Below, piece after piece: positions 56,081 through 64,000 of a DNA stretch of 64,000 nucleotides. How positions within the stretch are numbered: position 1 is the first letter of the stretch; the number at the start of each line of letters is the position of its first letter. A program made the translations under genes and the position numbers. The DNA comes from Pseudomonas saponiphila (GTDB taxonomy: Bacteria; Pseudomonadota; Gammaproteobacteria; Pseudomonadales; Pseudomonadaceae). Below the pieces are notes generated by a model. It was not told where the DNA came from, made no database searches, and worked only from the letters and a program-made list of their open reading frames with translations. The stretch spans positions 62,001 to 126,000 of the forward strand of contig NZ_FNTJ01000002.1 in assembly GCF_900105185.1 (NCBI RefSeq), given 5' to 3'.

Positions 56081-57001
56081 ATGACCCTCACAGAATTACG
56101 CTACATCGTCACCCTCGCCCAAGAGCAGCACTTCGGCCACGCCGCCGAGCGTTGCCATGTCAGCCAGCCGACCCTCTCGGTGGGCGTGAAAAAGCTTGAA
56201 GACGAACTCGGTGTGCTGATTTTCGAGCGCAGCAAGAGCGCGGTGCGCCTGACCCCGGTCGGCGAAACCATCGTTGCCCAGGCACAGAAGGTCCTGGAGC
56301 AGGCCCAGGGCATTCGCGAACTGGCCCAGGCCGGCAAGAACCAGCTGACCGCGCCACTCAAGGTGGGCGCCATCTACACCGTCGGCCCCTACCTGTTCCC
56401 GCACCTGATTCCCCAACTGCACCGGGTCGCGCCGCAGATGCCGCTGTACATCGAAGAGAACTTCACTCACGTACTGCGAGACAAACTGCGCAATGGCGAG
56501 CTCGACGCGATCATCATCGCCCTGCCGTTCAACGAGGCCGATGTCCTGACCCTGCCGTTGTACGACGAGCCCTTCTACGTGCTGATGCCCAGCGACCACT
56601 CCTGGACCAAGAAGGAAACCATCGACGCCAGCCTGCTCAACGACAAGAGCCTGTTGCTGCTGGGCGAAGGCCACTGCTTCCGCGACCAGGTGCTGGAGGC
56701 CTGCCCGACCCTGACCAAGGGCAACGACGGCGCCAAGCACACCACCGTGGAATCCAGCTCCCTGGAAACCATCCGCCACATGGTCGCCTCGGGCCTGGGC
56801 ATCTCGATCCTGCCGCTGTCGGCGGTGGACAGCCATCACTACGCCCCCGGGGTGATCGAAGTGCGCCCACTGACCCCGCCGGTGCCGTTCCGCACCGTGG
56901 CCATCGCCTGGCGCGCCAGCTTTCCGCGACCCAAGGCCATCGAGATCCTCGCCGACTCGATCCGCCTGTGTTCGGTGGCCAAGCCGCCCGCCGCGAGCTA
57001 A
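56081..57001 (+). CDS. oxyR: Hydrogen peroxide-responsive regulator OxyR
   Basis: A 306-residue LysR protein. The helix-turn-helix is at about 1-60 (MTLTELRYIVTLAQEQHFGHAAERCHVSQPTLSVGVKKLED). The redox cysteines are Cys199 and Cys208 in EGHCFRDQVLEACP, the exact spacing and numbering of the E. coli protein. Peroxide oxidises them to a disulphide and switches on catalase, alkyl hydroperoxide reductase and other genes. It lies 10 bases before recG, the conserved Pseudomonas arrangement. The ATG at 56081 gives the standard N-terminus; a longer frame starting at 55997 has no family support. Confidence 0.97.
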   Translation: MTLTELRYIVTLAQEQHFGHAAERCHVSQPTLSVGVKKLEDELGVLIFERSKSAVRLTPVGETIVAQAQKVLEQAQGIRELAQAGKNQLTAPLKVGAIYTVGPYLFPHLIPQLHRVAPQMPLYIEENFTHVLRDKLRNGELDAIIIALPFNEADVLTLPLYDEPFYVLMPSDHSWTKKETIDASLLNDKSLLLLGEGHCFRDQVLEACPTLTKGNDGAKHTTVESSSLETIRHMVASGLGISILPLSAVDSHHYAPGVIEVRPLTPPVPFRTVAIAWRASFPRPKAIEILADSIRLCSVAKPPAAS

Positions 57002-57010
57002 GCAAGCGCA

Positions 57011-59086
57011 ATGACTGAGCTGTCGAAAGTGCCGGTCACGGCACTCAAGGGCGTTGGCGAAGCCATGGCCGAGAAGCTGGCCAAGGTCGGCCTGGAAAAC
57101 CTCCAGGACGTGCTGTTCCACCTGCCCCTGCGCTACCAGGACCGCACCCGTGTAGTGCCGATCGGCGCCCTGCGTCCGGGCCAGGATGCGGTGATCGAGG
57201 GCACCGTCAGCGGTGCCGATGTGGTCATGGGCAAGCGTCGCAGCCTGCTGGTGCGCCTGCAGGACGGCACCGGCGGCCTGAGCCTGCGCTTCTACCATTT
57301 CAGCAACGCGCAGAAAGACGGCCTGAAACGCGGCACCCGCGTGCGCTGCTACGGCGAAGCCCGGCCCGGCGCCTCGGGCCTGGAGATCTACCACCCGGAA
57401 TACCGCGCCATCAGTGGCGACGAACCGCCGCCGGTAGACCAGACCCTGACCCCCATCTACCCGCTGACCGAGGGCCTGACCCAGCAGCGCTTGCGCCTGC
57501 TCTGCCAACAGAGCCTGGCCCTGCTCGGGCCGCGCAGCCTGCCGGACTGGCTGCCGGAGGAACTGGCCCGGGACTATCAACTGGCGCCCCTGGACGATGC
57601 GATCCGCTACCTGCATCACCCACCGGCGGACGCCGACGTCGACGAGCTGGCCCTCGGGCATCACTGGGCCCAGCACCGCCTGGCGTTCGAGGAATTGCTG
57701 ACCCACCAGCTGTCCCAGCAACGCCTGCGCGACAGCCTGCGCTCCCAGCGCGCCCCGGCGCTGCCAGTGGCCAAGAAGCTGCCGGCCCAGTACCTGAAGA
57801 ACCTCGGCTTCGCTCCCACGGGCGCGCAACAACGGGTCGGCAACGAGATCGCCTACGACCTGAGCCAGCCCGAACCCATGCTGCGCCTGATCCAGGGCGA
57901 CGTCGGCGCCGGCAAGACCGTGGTCGCCGCCCTCGCCGCCCTGCAGGCCCTGGAAGCCGGTTATCAGGTGGCATTGATGGCGCCCACCGAGATCCTCGCC
58001 GAGCAGCACTTCATTACCTTCAAGCGCTGGCTCGAACCCCTGGGCCTGGAAGTCGCCTGGCTGGCGGGCAAGCTCAAGGGCAAGAACCGCGCGGCCGCCC
58101 TGGAACAGATCGCCGGCGGCGCACCGATGGTGGTAGGCACCCACGCCCTGTTCCAGGACGAGGTGCAGTTCAAGAACCTGGCCCTGGTGATCATCGATGA
58201 ACAGCACCGCTTCGGCGTCCAGCAGCGCCTGGCCCTGCGCCAGAAAGGCGTTGGCGGCCGCCTCTGCCCGCACCAGCTGATCATGACCGCTACGCCGATT
58301 CCACGAACCCTGGCGATGAGCGCCTACGCCGACCTGGACACCTCGATCCTCGACGAACTGCCCCCGGGTCGCACCCCGGTCAACACCGTGCTGGTCACCG
58401 ACAGCCGCCGGGTCGAGGTGATCGAGCGGGTACGCGCCGCCTGCGCCGAAGGGCGCCAGGCCTATTGGGTCTGCACCCTGATCGAAGAATCCGAGGAGCT
58501 CACCTGCCAGGCCGCCGAAACCACCTTCGAAGACCTCTCCAGCGCCCTGGGCGAACTGCGCGTGGGGTTGATCCACGGCCGCATGAAACCGGCGGAGAAA
58601 GCCGCGGTGATGGCCGAATTCAAGGCCGGCAACCTGCAACTGCTGGTGGCCACCACGGTGATCGAGGTCGGCGTCGACGTGCCCAACGCCAGCCTGATGA
58701 TCATCGAGAACCCGGAACGCCTGGGCCTGGCGCAACTGCACCAGCTGCGCGGCCGGGTCGGGCGCGGTAGTGCCGCCAGCCACTGCGTGCTGCTCTACCA
58801 TCCACCGCTTTCACAAATCGGTCGTCAGCGCCTGGGCATCATGCGCGAGACCAACGACGGTTTCGTCATCGCCGAAAAGGATCTGGAACTGCGCGGCCCC
58901 GGGGAAATGCTCGGCACCCGCCAGACCGGCCTCCTGCAGTTCAAGGTCGCCGACCTGATGCGCGACGCCGATCTGCTGCCCGCGGTACGCGACGCCGCCC
59001 AGGCCCTGCTGGAGCGCTGGCCGGACCACGTCAGCCCGTTGCTGGAACGCTGGCTGCGCCATGGCCAGCAATACGGCCAAGTGTGA
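57011..59086 (+). CDS. recG: ATP-dependent DNA helicase RecG
   Basis: A 691-residue helicase of full length. The N-terminal wedge domain (about 60-170, an OB fold) contains FHLPLRYQDRTRVVPIGAL. The helicase core has Walker A LIQGDVGAGKTVVAALAAL (about 296-309), the DEQH box in VIIDEQHRFGVQQRL, TATPIPRTL, TTVIEVGVDVPNASLMI and LHQLRGRVGRG. RecG remodels stalled forks and branch-migrates Holliday junctions. It is the second gene after oxyR with a 9-base gap, so the two are likely co-transcribed and partly peroxide linked. Confidence 0.97.
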   Translation: MTELSKVPVTALKGVGEAMAEKLAKVGLENLQDVLFHLPLRYQDRTRVVPIGALRPGQDAVIEGTVSGADVVMGKRRSLLVRLQDGTGGLSLRFYHFSNAQKDGLKRGTRVRCYGEARPGASGLEIYHPEYRAISGDEPPPVDQTLTPIYPLTEGLTQQRLRLLCQQSLALLGPRSLPDWLPEELARDYQLAPLDDAIRYLHHPPADADVDELALGHHWAQHRLAFEELLTHQLSQQRLRDSLRSQRAPALPVAKKLPAQYLKNLGFAPTGAQQRVGNEIAYDLSQPEPMLRLIQGDVGAGKTVVAALAALQALEAGYQVALMAPTEILAEQHFITFKRWLEPLGLEVAWLAGKLKGKNRAAALEQIAGGAPMVVGTHALFQDEVQFKNLALVIIDEQHRFGVQQRLALRQKGVGGRLCPHQLIMTATPIPRTLAMSAYADLDTSILDELPPGRTPVNTVLVTDSRRVEVIERVRAACAEGRQAYWVCTLIEESEELTCQAAETTFEDLSSALGELRVGLIHGRMKPAEKAAVMAEFKAGNLQLLVATTVIEVGVDVPNASLMIIENPERLGLAQLHQLRGRVGRGSAASHCVLLYHPPLSQIGRQRLGIMRETNDGFVIAEKDLELRGPGEMLGTRQTGLLQFKVADLMRDADLLPAVRDAAQALLERWPDHVSPLLERWLRHGQQYGQV

Positions 59087-59165
59087 ACCACCACTCAGTT
59101 AGTGAACCCTCGCCATAACCAAGCTGGTTATACTCGTCAAATTGTAAAAAAGCGGATACCAGACC

Positions 59166-60566
59166 ATGACAGAAGTTGCCCTCGACATTGCAACCCCACA
59201 CGCTCCGTCTGTTATCCGGTTGCTGCTCGGCAAGCTGGCCATCAGCTTCAACGAAGTGCTCGACCAGCCGGGCCTGCCGGCTGCGCGCAGGGTCCAGGCA
59301 GTGCTGCTGGACGACGCCGTCGGCGCGCTGATGGTGCTATTCCCGCAGAGCCAGCTACTGGACCTCAATCGCCTCGCCGAGCTCACCGGTCGCCGCCTCA
59401 CCGCGGTATCCACCGAGCGCCTGGAGCGCATGCTCGGCAAGCACAGCCTGAGCCTGCTGCCCGGCCTGCCGGCGCTGACCAGCTCGCCCTGCCTGTACGA
59501 AGAAAGCCTGCTGCGCGAACCCAGCCTGCTGATCAATTCCGGCGAGCCCGGAGTGCTGCTGGAAATCACCAGCGAAGCCTTCAAGAGCATGCTCAACAAA
59601 GCCAGTGCCGGTCACTTCGGCGAGTCGCTGAGCAGCATCCGCCCCAACCTCGACCGCCCGGACGATGACCGCGAGGAAATCACCCAGGCCATGCAGGCGT
59701 TCACCGCGCGGCGCATCCAGCAACGCCTGGAAGCCACCATCGAGATCCCGCCGCTGGCGGAAACCGCACAGAAGATCATCAAGCTGCGGGTCGATCCCAA
59801 CGCCACCATCGACGACATCACCGGCGTGGTGGAAACCGACCCGGCCCTGGCCGCACAGGTCGTGAGCTGGGCGGCCTCGCCCTACTACGCCTCGCCGGGC
59901 AAGATCCGTTCGGTGGAAGACGCCATCGTCCGCGTGCTGGGCTTCGATCTGGTGATCAACCTGGCGCTGGGACTGGCCCTGGGCAAGACCCTGAGCCTGC
60001 CCAAGGACCAGCCGCAACACGCCACGCCCTACTGGCAGCAATCGATCTACACCGCTGCGGTGATCGAAGGCCTGACCCGCGCCATGCCTCGCGCCCAGCG
60101 CCCGGAAGCCGGCCTGACCTACCTCGCCGGCCTGCTGCACAACTTCGGCTACCTGCTGCTGGCCCACGTGTTCCCGCCGCACTTCTCGCTGATCTGCCGG
60201 CACCTGGAAGTCAACCCGCACCTGTGCCACAGCTATGTCGAGCAGCACCTGCTGGGCATCAGTCGCGAACAGATCGGCGCCTGGCTGATGCGCTACTGGG
60301 ACATGCCGGACGAGCTGTCCACCGCCCTGCGCTTCCAGCACGACCCGAGCTACGACGGCGCCTTCGCCGAGTACCCGAACCTGGTGTGCCTGGCGGTGCG
60401 CCTGCTGCGCAGCCGAGGCATCGGTTCCGGCCCCCACGAAGAGATCCCCGACGCCCTGTTCGAGCGCCTGGGCCTGAGCCGTGACAAGGCCGAAGACGTG
60501 GTGAGCAAAGTGCTGGAAGCGGAAGTCCTGCTGCGGGAACTGGCTTCGCAGTTCAGCCAGGCCTGA
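59166..60566 (+). CDS. YbaK/aminoacyl-tRNA deacylase-like domain fused to HDOD domain
   Basis: A 466-residue fusion. Residues 1-140 look like a YbaK/ProX-type deacylase domain (RRVQAVLLDDAVGALMVLFPQSQLLDLNRL, then LLPGLPALTSSPCLYEESLL). Residues 185-410 form an HDOD domain (EIPPLAETAQKIIKLRVDPNATIDDITGVVETDPALAAQVV, TYLAGLLHNFGYLLLAHVF), which lacks the catalytic HD pair of true hydrolases. HDOD proteins act in signalling, often with cyclic-di-GMP, competence or chemotaxis. This domain pairing occurs in many pseudomonads, including next to recG, but no role is established. It follows recG by 79 bases. Confidence 0.85.
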   Translation: MTEVALDIATPHAPSVIRLLLGKLAISFNEVLDQPGLPAARRVQAVLLDDAVGALMVLFPQSQLLDLNRLAELTGRRLTAVSTERLERMLGKHSLSLLPGLPALTSSPCLYEESLLREPSLLINSGEPGVLLEITSEAFKSMLNKASAGHFGESLSSIRPNLDRPDDDREEITQAMQAFTARRIQQRLEATIEIPPLAETAQKIIKLRVDPNATIDDITGVVETDPALAAQVVSWAASPYYASPGKIRSVEDAIVRVLGFDLVINLALGLALGKTLSLPKDQPQHATPYWQQSIYTAAVIEGLTRAMPRAQRPEAGLTYLAGLLHNFGYLLLAHVFPPHFSLICRHLEVNPHLCHSYVEQHLLGISREQIGAWLMRYWDMPDELSTALRFQHDPSYDGAFAEYPNLVCLAVRLLRSRGIGSGPHEEIPDALFERLGLSRDKAEDVVSKVLEAEVLLRELASQFSQA

Positions 60567-60635
60567 CCCCATTCGCCGGCAAGCCGGCTCCTGCACCCGC
60601 CTTGTAGGAGTCGGCTCGCCGGCGAAGTCCCACCA
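60567..60635. repeat. REP doublet after the HDOD gene
   Basis: CATTCGCCGGCAAGCCGGC followed by TCCTGCA, and a facing copy TGTAGGAGTCGGCTCGCCGG. Two REP units in opposite orientation fill the 69-base gap between convergent genes. Confidence 0.85.
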
Positions 60636-61019
60636 TCAAGCCTTGGGCTTGGCCTTCTTCGGTTTCAGATACTTGGTCAGACCCTGAAACCAGATCACCA
60701 GCGCCGGGTTGCCCTTGATCTGAATCGACTTGTCCTGAATCCCGGTCATGAACGCCAACTGCTTGTTCTTCGCCTGCATCGTGGCGAAGCCGTAGGCGGC
60801 ATCCTTGAAAGCGATGGCGAACGCCGGCTCGGGGTAGAAGCCCGAACGGCTGGTCACGCGCTGGTCTTTGACGAAGAAATGCCGAGCAACCTTGCCGTCG
60901 AGGGTCTGCAGCTGGAACACCAGCTCCTTGTCGCCCAACTGTTGCTGGAAAGCGGGATTGTTGCGGCTGGCCTTGCCCATCAACAGGCCAAGCATCCAGA
61001 GAAGAAAACGAAATTTCAT
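60636..61019 (-). CDS. Conserved small protein of unknown function
   Basis: A 127-residue protein starting MKFRFLLWMLGLLMGKASRN, a short hydrophobic N-terminus without a clear cleavage site, so membrane-attached or a non-standard signal. The middle is charged and beta-rich (ELVFQLQTLDGKVARHFFVKDQRVTSRSGF, then FKDAAYGFATMQAKNKQLAFMTGIQDKSIQIKGNPALVIWFQGL), resembling a small lipid- or ligand-binding SCP2-like domain, though I would not assert that. The C-terminus is lysine rich (KPKKAKPKA). GAGGCG lies seven bases before the ATG. It is downstream of tagQ on the same strand, but 140 bases and an inverted repeat separate them. Confidence 0.7.
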   Translation of the reverse strand: MKFRFLLWMLGLLMGKASRNNPAFQQQLGDKELVFQLQTLDGKVARHFFVKDQRVTSRSGFYPEPAFAIAFKDAAYGFATMQAKNKQLAFMTGIQDKSIQIKGNPALVIWFQGLTKYLKPKKAKPKA

Positions 61020-61079
61020 GCACGGCGCCTCAGTGGAATTATTGGGTGGCCGGCGCAGTTTAACCTGTAACGTGAAGAG

Positions 61080-61119
61080 CGCCAGTCGATCTGGCCAATT
61101 ACTCGGAGATCGACTGGCG
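61080..61119. repeat. Perfect 13-bp inverted repeat between tagQ and the small protein gene
   Basis: CGCCAGTCGATCT and AGATCGACTGGCG, exact arms around a 14-base loop. It lies 41 bases after the tagQ stop codon on the minus strand. No T-run follows, so a classical terminator is doubtful; it may be an mRNA 3' stabiliser or a protein binding site. Confidence 0.75.
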
Positions 61120-61159
61120 TTCAACGCTTATCGCGACATCTTGTCAGACAATCACTGAC

Positions 61160-62089
61160 TCAGACGTTAGGGCAAGGCACCGGAGCCCAGTCGCCCAGGT
61201 CCGGGTTCTTGCACATGCTGTTGACCTGGGTCTGACCGGTGGTCGCAACCTTGCTGATCTCGGCCTGCTTGGTCTTGGCCTGCTGGATCGACTTCTCGGT
61301 GTTCACCGCTTCGGCCGGCACGGTCGGCAGCTTCGGCTGCTTGACCTTCTGCTGCTTCTTCTTGCCGCCGGTGGTGGTCACCGGAGTGGTATCGGCGGTG
61401 GCGACTTTCACCACGTCGGTGCGCTGCACGCCCACCTGCTGCAAGTCCTGCTCATAGGCCTGGTTGTACTTGTTCAGGTCTTCGCTGGCCCGGCCGTTCA
61501 CCGCGGCGATCAGGTCGTTGGACTCTTTCAGGCCGCTGACGATTTCCGCCAGGCGCTTGCGCCCTTCCACGTCATTGATGCTGTTGGCCTTGCGCGCGCT
61601 GATCAGGCTGTCGAAGGCACGCTGGTAGCAGGTTTGCGAAGCGCGGGCATAGGCCGTGCTGCGATCGATGTCGGCCGCGCTCTTGTTGACGTCGGTGGCG
61701 TAGGAAGCGATGCGCTGATTGTCGTCGGCGATCTGTTTCTGGCGCTCGGTGTAGTAACCGGCGGCGCCACCGGCCAGGGCACCGCCTGCGGCGCCGATGG
61801 CGGCGTTGCGACCACGGTGGTCGCCGTCACCGGTCAGGGCACCGAGCAGTGCGCCACCGGCGGCGCCCAGGGCGGCTCCGGTCACCACCGACTTGGTCAT
61901 GTCCGAATCGGTGGCACGCAGGTGCTGTACCGGTTCGTAGCAGCTCGGGTAGTACTCGACCTTGGTGGTTGAGGCGACCTTGGACACCGGAGAGGTCGCG
62001 CAACCGGTCAATACGGTGCTGAACCCGGCGGCAACCAACAGCAGGTGACGCTTGGATGTTGAAGCAAATGGCTTGCGGGAAAAAAGCAT
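61160..62089 (-). CDS. tagQ: T6SS-associated lipoprotein TagQ
   Basis: A 309-residue outer-membrane lipoprotein. The lipobox is FSTVLTGC (Cys about 30). A glycine-zipper segment follows (about 72-112, GAALGAAGGALLGALTG and IGAAGGALAGGAAGYY), then a charged helical region and a lysine-rich stretch (GGKKKQQKVKQPK) before a cysteine-containing tail. Length, lipobox and position directly after tagR match PA0070/TagQ, which anchors TagR at the outer membrane for TagQRST signalling to the PpkA kinase of the H1-T6SS. The ATG at 62089 is the only start that keeps the signal sequence. Confidence 0.85.
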   Translation of the reverse strand: MLFSRKPFASTSKRHLLLVAAGFSTVLTGCATSPVSKVASTTKVEYYPSCYEPVQHLRATDSDMTKSVVTGAALGAAGGALLGALTGDGDHRGRNAAIGAAGGALAGGAAGYYTERQKQIADDNQRIASYATDVNKSAADIDRSTAYARASQTCYQRAFDSLISARKANSINDVEGRKRLAEIVSGLKESNDLIAAVNGRASEDLNKYNQAYEQDLQQVGVQRTDVVKVATADTTPVTTTGGKKKQQKVKQPKLPTVPAEAVNTEKSIQQAKTKQAEISKVATTGQTQVNSMCKNPDLGDWAPVPCPNV

Positions 62090-62172
62090 GTTGATGATCT
62101 CGATTAGTGTTGACCTACTCGGCACGACACCAGGTCGTCCGAGCTCCTCCAGGCTCGACAGACAGCGGCCGG

Positions 62173-63885
62173 TCATGACTTCTGACCGGTCGATGCGAGC
62201 AGTTCCTTCAAAATCGTCGCCGGGTCGGCTCGCCGTTGCTGGCGATAATCCCCGACATGGCGGACGAATAACGTAGCGCGCGTCACCAGGCTCTTGCCGA
62301 GCACCGGCTTGCGATTGAGCTCTTCCTTGATCCGTTGAAATTGCGCCTGGATCACCGCGTCGGTGTAACGGGTGCCCGTGGCCAGGTTGTCTATGTAGAT
62401 CGCCACCGCCCCGTCCAGCGCGCTGCGGCCATTGTCGATGGCTTCGGCGAACAGCTTGGCGCTGGGTTCGTCCTTGGCATCGATGGCCTGCTGCTGGCTC
62501 TTTTTCAGGTTGGTCAGGCGGATGTTGTAGTTGTTGATGGTTTCGGCCACCAGCGCCGACGACTGGATCAGGTTGCCGGCCGCTTCCTCGCGCTGCTGGG
62601 CGATCAGCGAGACATTGCGCTTGAGCTCCTCGTTGACCAGCCCCAGCTCCGCCTGCAAACGCGGGTCGACACTGGCGGCGATGATGGCGTCCAGGCGCTT
62701 GGTGGGGTCCTGGGCTTCGTCGATGGCGTCGGTCAGGGACGCCAGGCGGCCTTCCTTCTGCCATTGGGCGAACAGTTCCTTGTAGCGCGAACGCGGGGCC
62801 GACAAGGCGCCGATGGCCACCCGAAAGCCCGTGGTTTCGTTGCTCTGCTCAGTGCCGTCGGCACCGAACAGCGGGTACTCGCGGCGCATCCCGGTAAACA
62901 GCGTGCCCTCGCCTTCCAGGTAATTGCCGCCCTTGACCACGAAGCCGCCATAGGTGCCCTGGCGCCGCCCGGCGCGCACCAGCTGGAAGGACTCCTGGAC
63001 CATCTCGGCGGCATTGCCGATCACGTCGAACAGGCCGATGGGGTTGGGCAGCTTGGTGCCGATCGGCATCAAGCGCGCCGCCTGGCCGGTGCCGCCGGCC
63101 ACCTGGTTGAACACCGCCCAGTCCGCCAGCGGGCCGTCTTCCTCGCTGCCCTCGACCCGGCGCGGAAACAGCCGCCCTTCCAGCTCCTGGCGGCTGACCG
63201 CCTGGCCGCCACGGGCGGCGTATTCCCATTCCACTTCGGTGGGCAGGCGCACGAAGCCCAGGCCGCCGTCGTCGGAGGAACTGCCACGGCCGCTGACCGG
63301 CAGCAGATCACGGTGATGCTTCATCAACCAGGCGCTGTAGACCGCGGCGAAACGCTCGGCCTCGAAACGCGACAGCTTGACCTTGGGCAGGCGCCCCTGC
63401 AGGCCGTCCGGCGCCTCACAGGCCGGGGCCGGCTCACCACTGGCCAGGGACTGGGCCTGAGCCATGACCTGGGCGTACTGGCGAGCGGTGACCTCGTACT
63501 TGCCGATGAAATACAGCATCGGCTTGAGGGGCACCCCGTTGCCGGTTTTCGGCAGGGCCGGGCCGATGGTCTTGCCCCAGGCCGCGGGCAGGTCCTTGAG
63601 GGTGAACTGGCCGTTGATGTAGTCCCGGCGATAGCCGGAAATGAACGACTGCTGATAGCCGCTTTCACCTTCGCTGAAGGGGTAGCCGAGGTTCACCTCG
63701 CGGTCGTCCAGGGTGCCCTGGGCCAGGACGTAGACGTAGCGGAACACCATCTCGCCCTCACAGGGCAAGGGCAGGCTGACGTCGTCCGGCAACGGCTTGG
63801 GGTTGTCCATCTTGTTCACCGGCTCTTCGGCCCACACGGCTCCGGCCAGGGTCAAGGCCAGCACGGTGCTGATCAACTTATACAT
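62173..63885 (-). CDS. tagR: T6SS-associated FGE-sulfatase domain protein TagR
   Basis: A 570-residue periplasmic protein: signal peptide about 1-20 (LISTVLALTLAGAVWA), then an FGE/SUMF1 domain (about 45-345) with VRLPTEVEWEYAARGG, GLFDVIGNAAEMVQESFQL, GGFVVKGGNYLEGEG and TTGFRVAIG, then a C-terminal coiled-coil-like region (about 375-555). TagR binds TagQ and is needed to switch on PpkA, which phosphorylates Fha and activates the H1-type secretion system. The catalytic cysteines of true FGE enzymes are not evident, in line with a binding role. The ATG at 63885 has AAGGA eight bases upstream and overlaps the end of tagS by eight bases. Confidence 0.88.
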   Translation of the reverse strand: MYKLISTVLALTLAGAVWAEEPVNKMDNPKPLPDDVSLPLPCEGEMVFRYVYVLAQGTLDDREVNLGYPFSEGESGYQQSFISGYRRDYINGQFTLKDLPAAWGKTIGPALPKTGNGVPLKPMLYFIGKYEVTARQYAQVMAQAQSLASGEPAPACEAPDGLQGRLPKVKLSRFEAERFAAVYSAWLMKHHRDLLPVSGRGSSSDDGGLGFVRLPTEVEWEYAARGGQAVSRQELEGRLFPRRVEGSEEDGPLADWAVFNQVAGGTGQAARLMPIGTKLPNPIGLFDVIGNAAEMVQESFQLVRAGRRQGTYGGFVVKGGNYLEGEGTLFTGMRREYPLFGADGTEQSNETTGFRVAIGALSAPRSRYKELFAQWQKEGRLASLTDAIDEAQDPTKRLDAIIAASVDPRLQAELGLVNEELKRNVSLIAQQREEAAGNLIQSSALVAETINNYNIRLTNLKKSQQQAIDAKDEPSAKLFAEAIDNGRSALDGAVAIYIDNLATGTRYTDAVIQAQFQRIKEELNRKPVLGKSLVTRATLFVRHVGDYRQQRRADPATILKELLASTGQKS

Positions 63886-64000
63886 CGCGAATTCCTTCAC
63901 AGGCTTCAATGCGCGACACCCGCCAGCCGCCCAGCGCGGCGGCCAGGGTGCTGACGCCCAGCGTCGCCAACAGGGCCAGTCCGTAATGGACCGGCAGCAG
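63878..64000 (-). CDS. tagS: T6SS-associated ABC permease TagS, C-terminal end (cut by window edge)
   Basis: The last 40 codons and stop of an FtsX-family ABC permease. It shows the final membrane helix (YGLALLATLGVSTLAAALGGWRV) and the short tail VSRIEACEGIRDV that typifies MacB/LolC-type permeases. It overlaps tagR by eight bases (ATGTATAA), so the two are translationally coupled. TagS and its ATPase TagT form the inner-membrane part of the TagQRST pathway. The rest of the gene, and probably tagT, ppkA and the secretion genes, lie beyond the window. Confidence 0.82.
   Translation of the reverse strand: MLPVHYGLALLATLGVSTLAAALGGWRVSRIEACEGIRDV

Noticed and set aside
56096..58801. 901-codon minus-strand open frame opposite oxyR and recG
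   Set aside because: It covers two certain genes, has no ribosome site and no recognisable domain. It is a frame artefact of GC-rich codons.

Overview
The window looks like a chromosomal segment from a fluorescent pseudomonad (Pseudomonas fluorescens/protegens/chlororaphis group). Evidence is the high GC content, REP-like elements built on a core of the type GTAGGAGCCGGCTTGCCGG, and a run of genes in the order I recall from Pseudomonas genomes: sutA-yjbQ-amtB-glnK-ubiK-comM, proE-rep-xpt, cycB-pauR-dadX-ridA-dadA-lrp, kauB, rpmG-rpmB, radC/coaBC-dut-algC-argB, pyrE/crc, rph/yicC-gmk-rpoZ-spoT, exbB-exbD-tonB-oxyR-recG. The species assignment is inference from gene content, not from a search.

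Layout. 1-5.6 kb: nitrogen sensing (glnK-amtB behind a sigma-54 promoter with two NtrC-type sites), sutA, yjbQ, ubiK and comM. 5.6-15 kb: a more accessory stretch with a DUF4432 epimerase-like protein, a TetR regulator divergent from an ABC-exporter membrane domain without an ATPase (two palindromic operators lie between them), a chemoreceptor, a LysR/MATE pair and the cyclic-di-GMP protein ProE. 15-20.5 kb: rep helicase, xpt, a CoA-hydrolase/transferase and cytochrome c5. 20.7-33.4 kb: amino-acid and polyamine catabolism (pauR, dadX, a RidA protein, dadA, lrp, pauB4-like oxidase, kauB), with a MocR-type regulator, a phospholipase-D lipoprotein and a possible T6SS immunity-like protein between them. 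33.6-50 kb: dense housekeeping genes (ribosomal proteins, CoA, dUTPase, AlgC, arginine and pyrimidine synthesis, Crc, RNase PH, Gmk, omega, SpoT). 51-53.6 kb: a complete IS21-family element with a 6-bp target duplication, inserted in the divergent intergenic region in front of the TonB operon. 53.7-60.6 kb: exbB-exbD-tonB, oxyR, recG and a YbaK-HDOD protein. 61-64 kb: tagQ, tagR and the end of tagS, the far edge of what is probably an H1-type type VI secretion cluster that continues beyond the window.

Functional links. PauR, PauB4 and KauB belong to the polyamine (gamma-glutamylation) route. DadA and DadX degrade L-alanine via D-alanine under Lrp control, and a RidA protein encoded between them would clear reactive enamine/imine intermediates. 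TagQRS is the membrane sensing module of T6SS threonine phosphorylation. The strongest non-gene observations are the glnK enhancer-promoter layout, the twin TetR operators, the exactly delimited IS21 insertion, and a ten-copy heptamer array facing inverted heptads. I found no CRISPR array, tRNA or rRNA. I saw no wholly new multi-gene system; the least explained items are the ATPase-less ABC exporter half and the orphan immunity-like gene.
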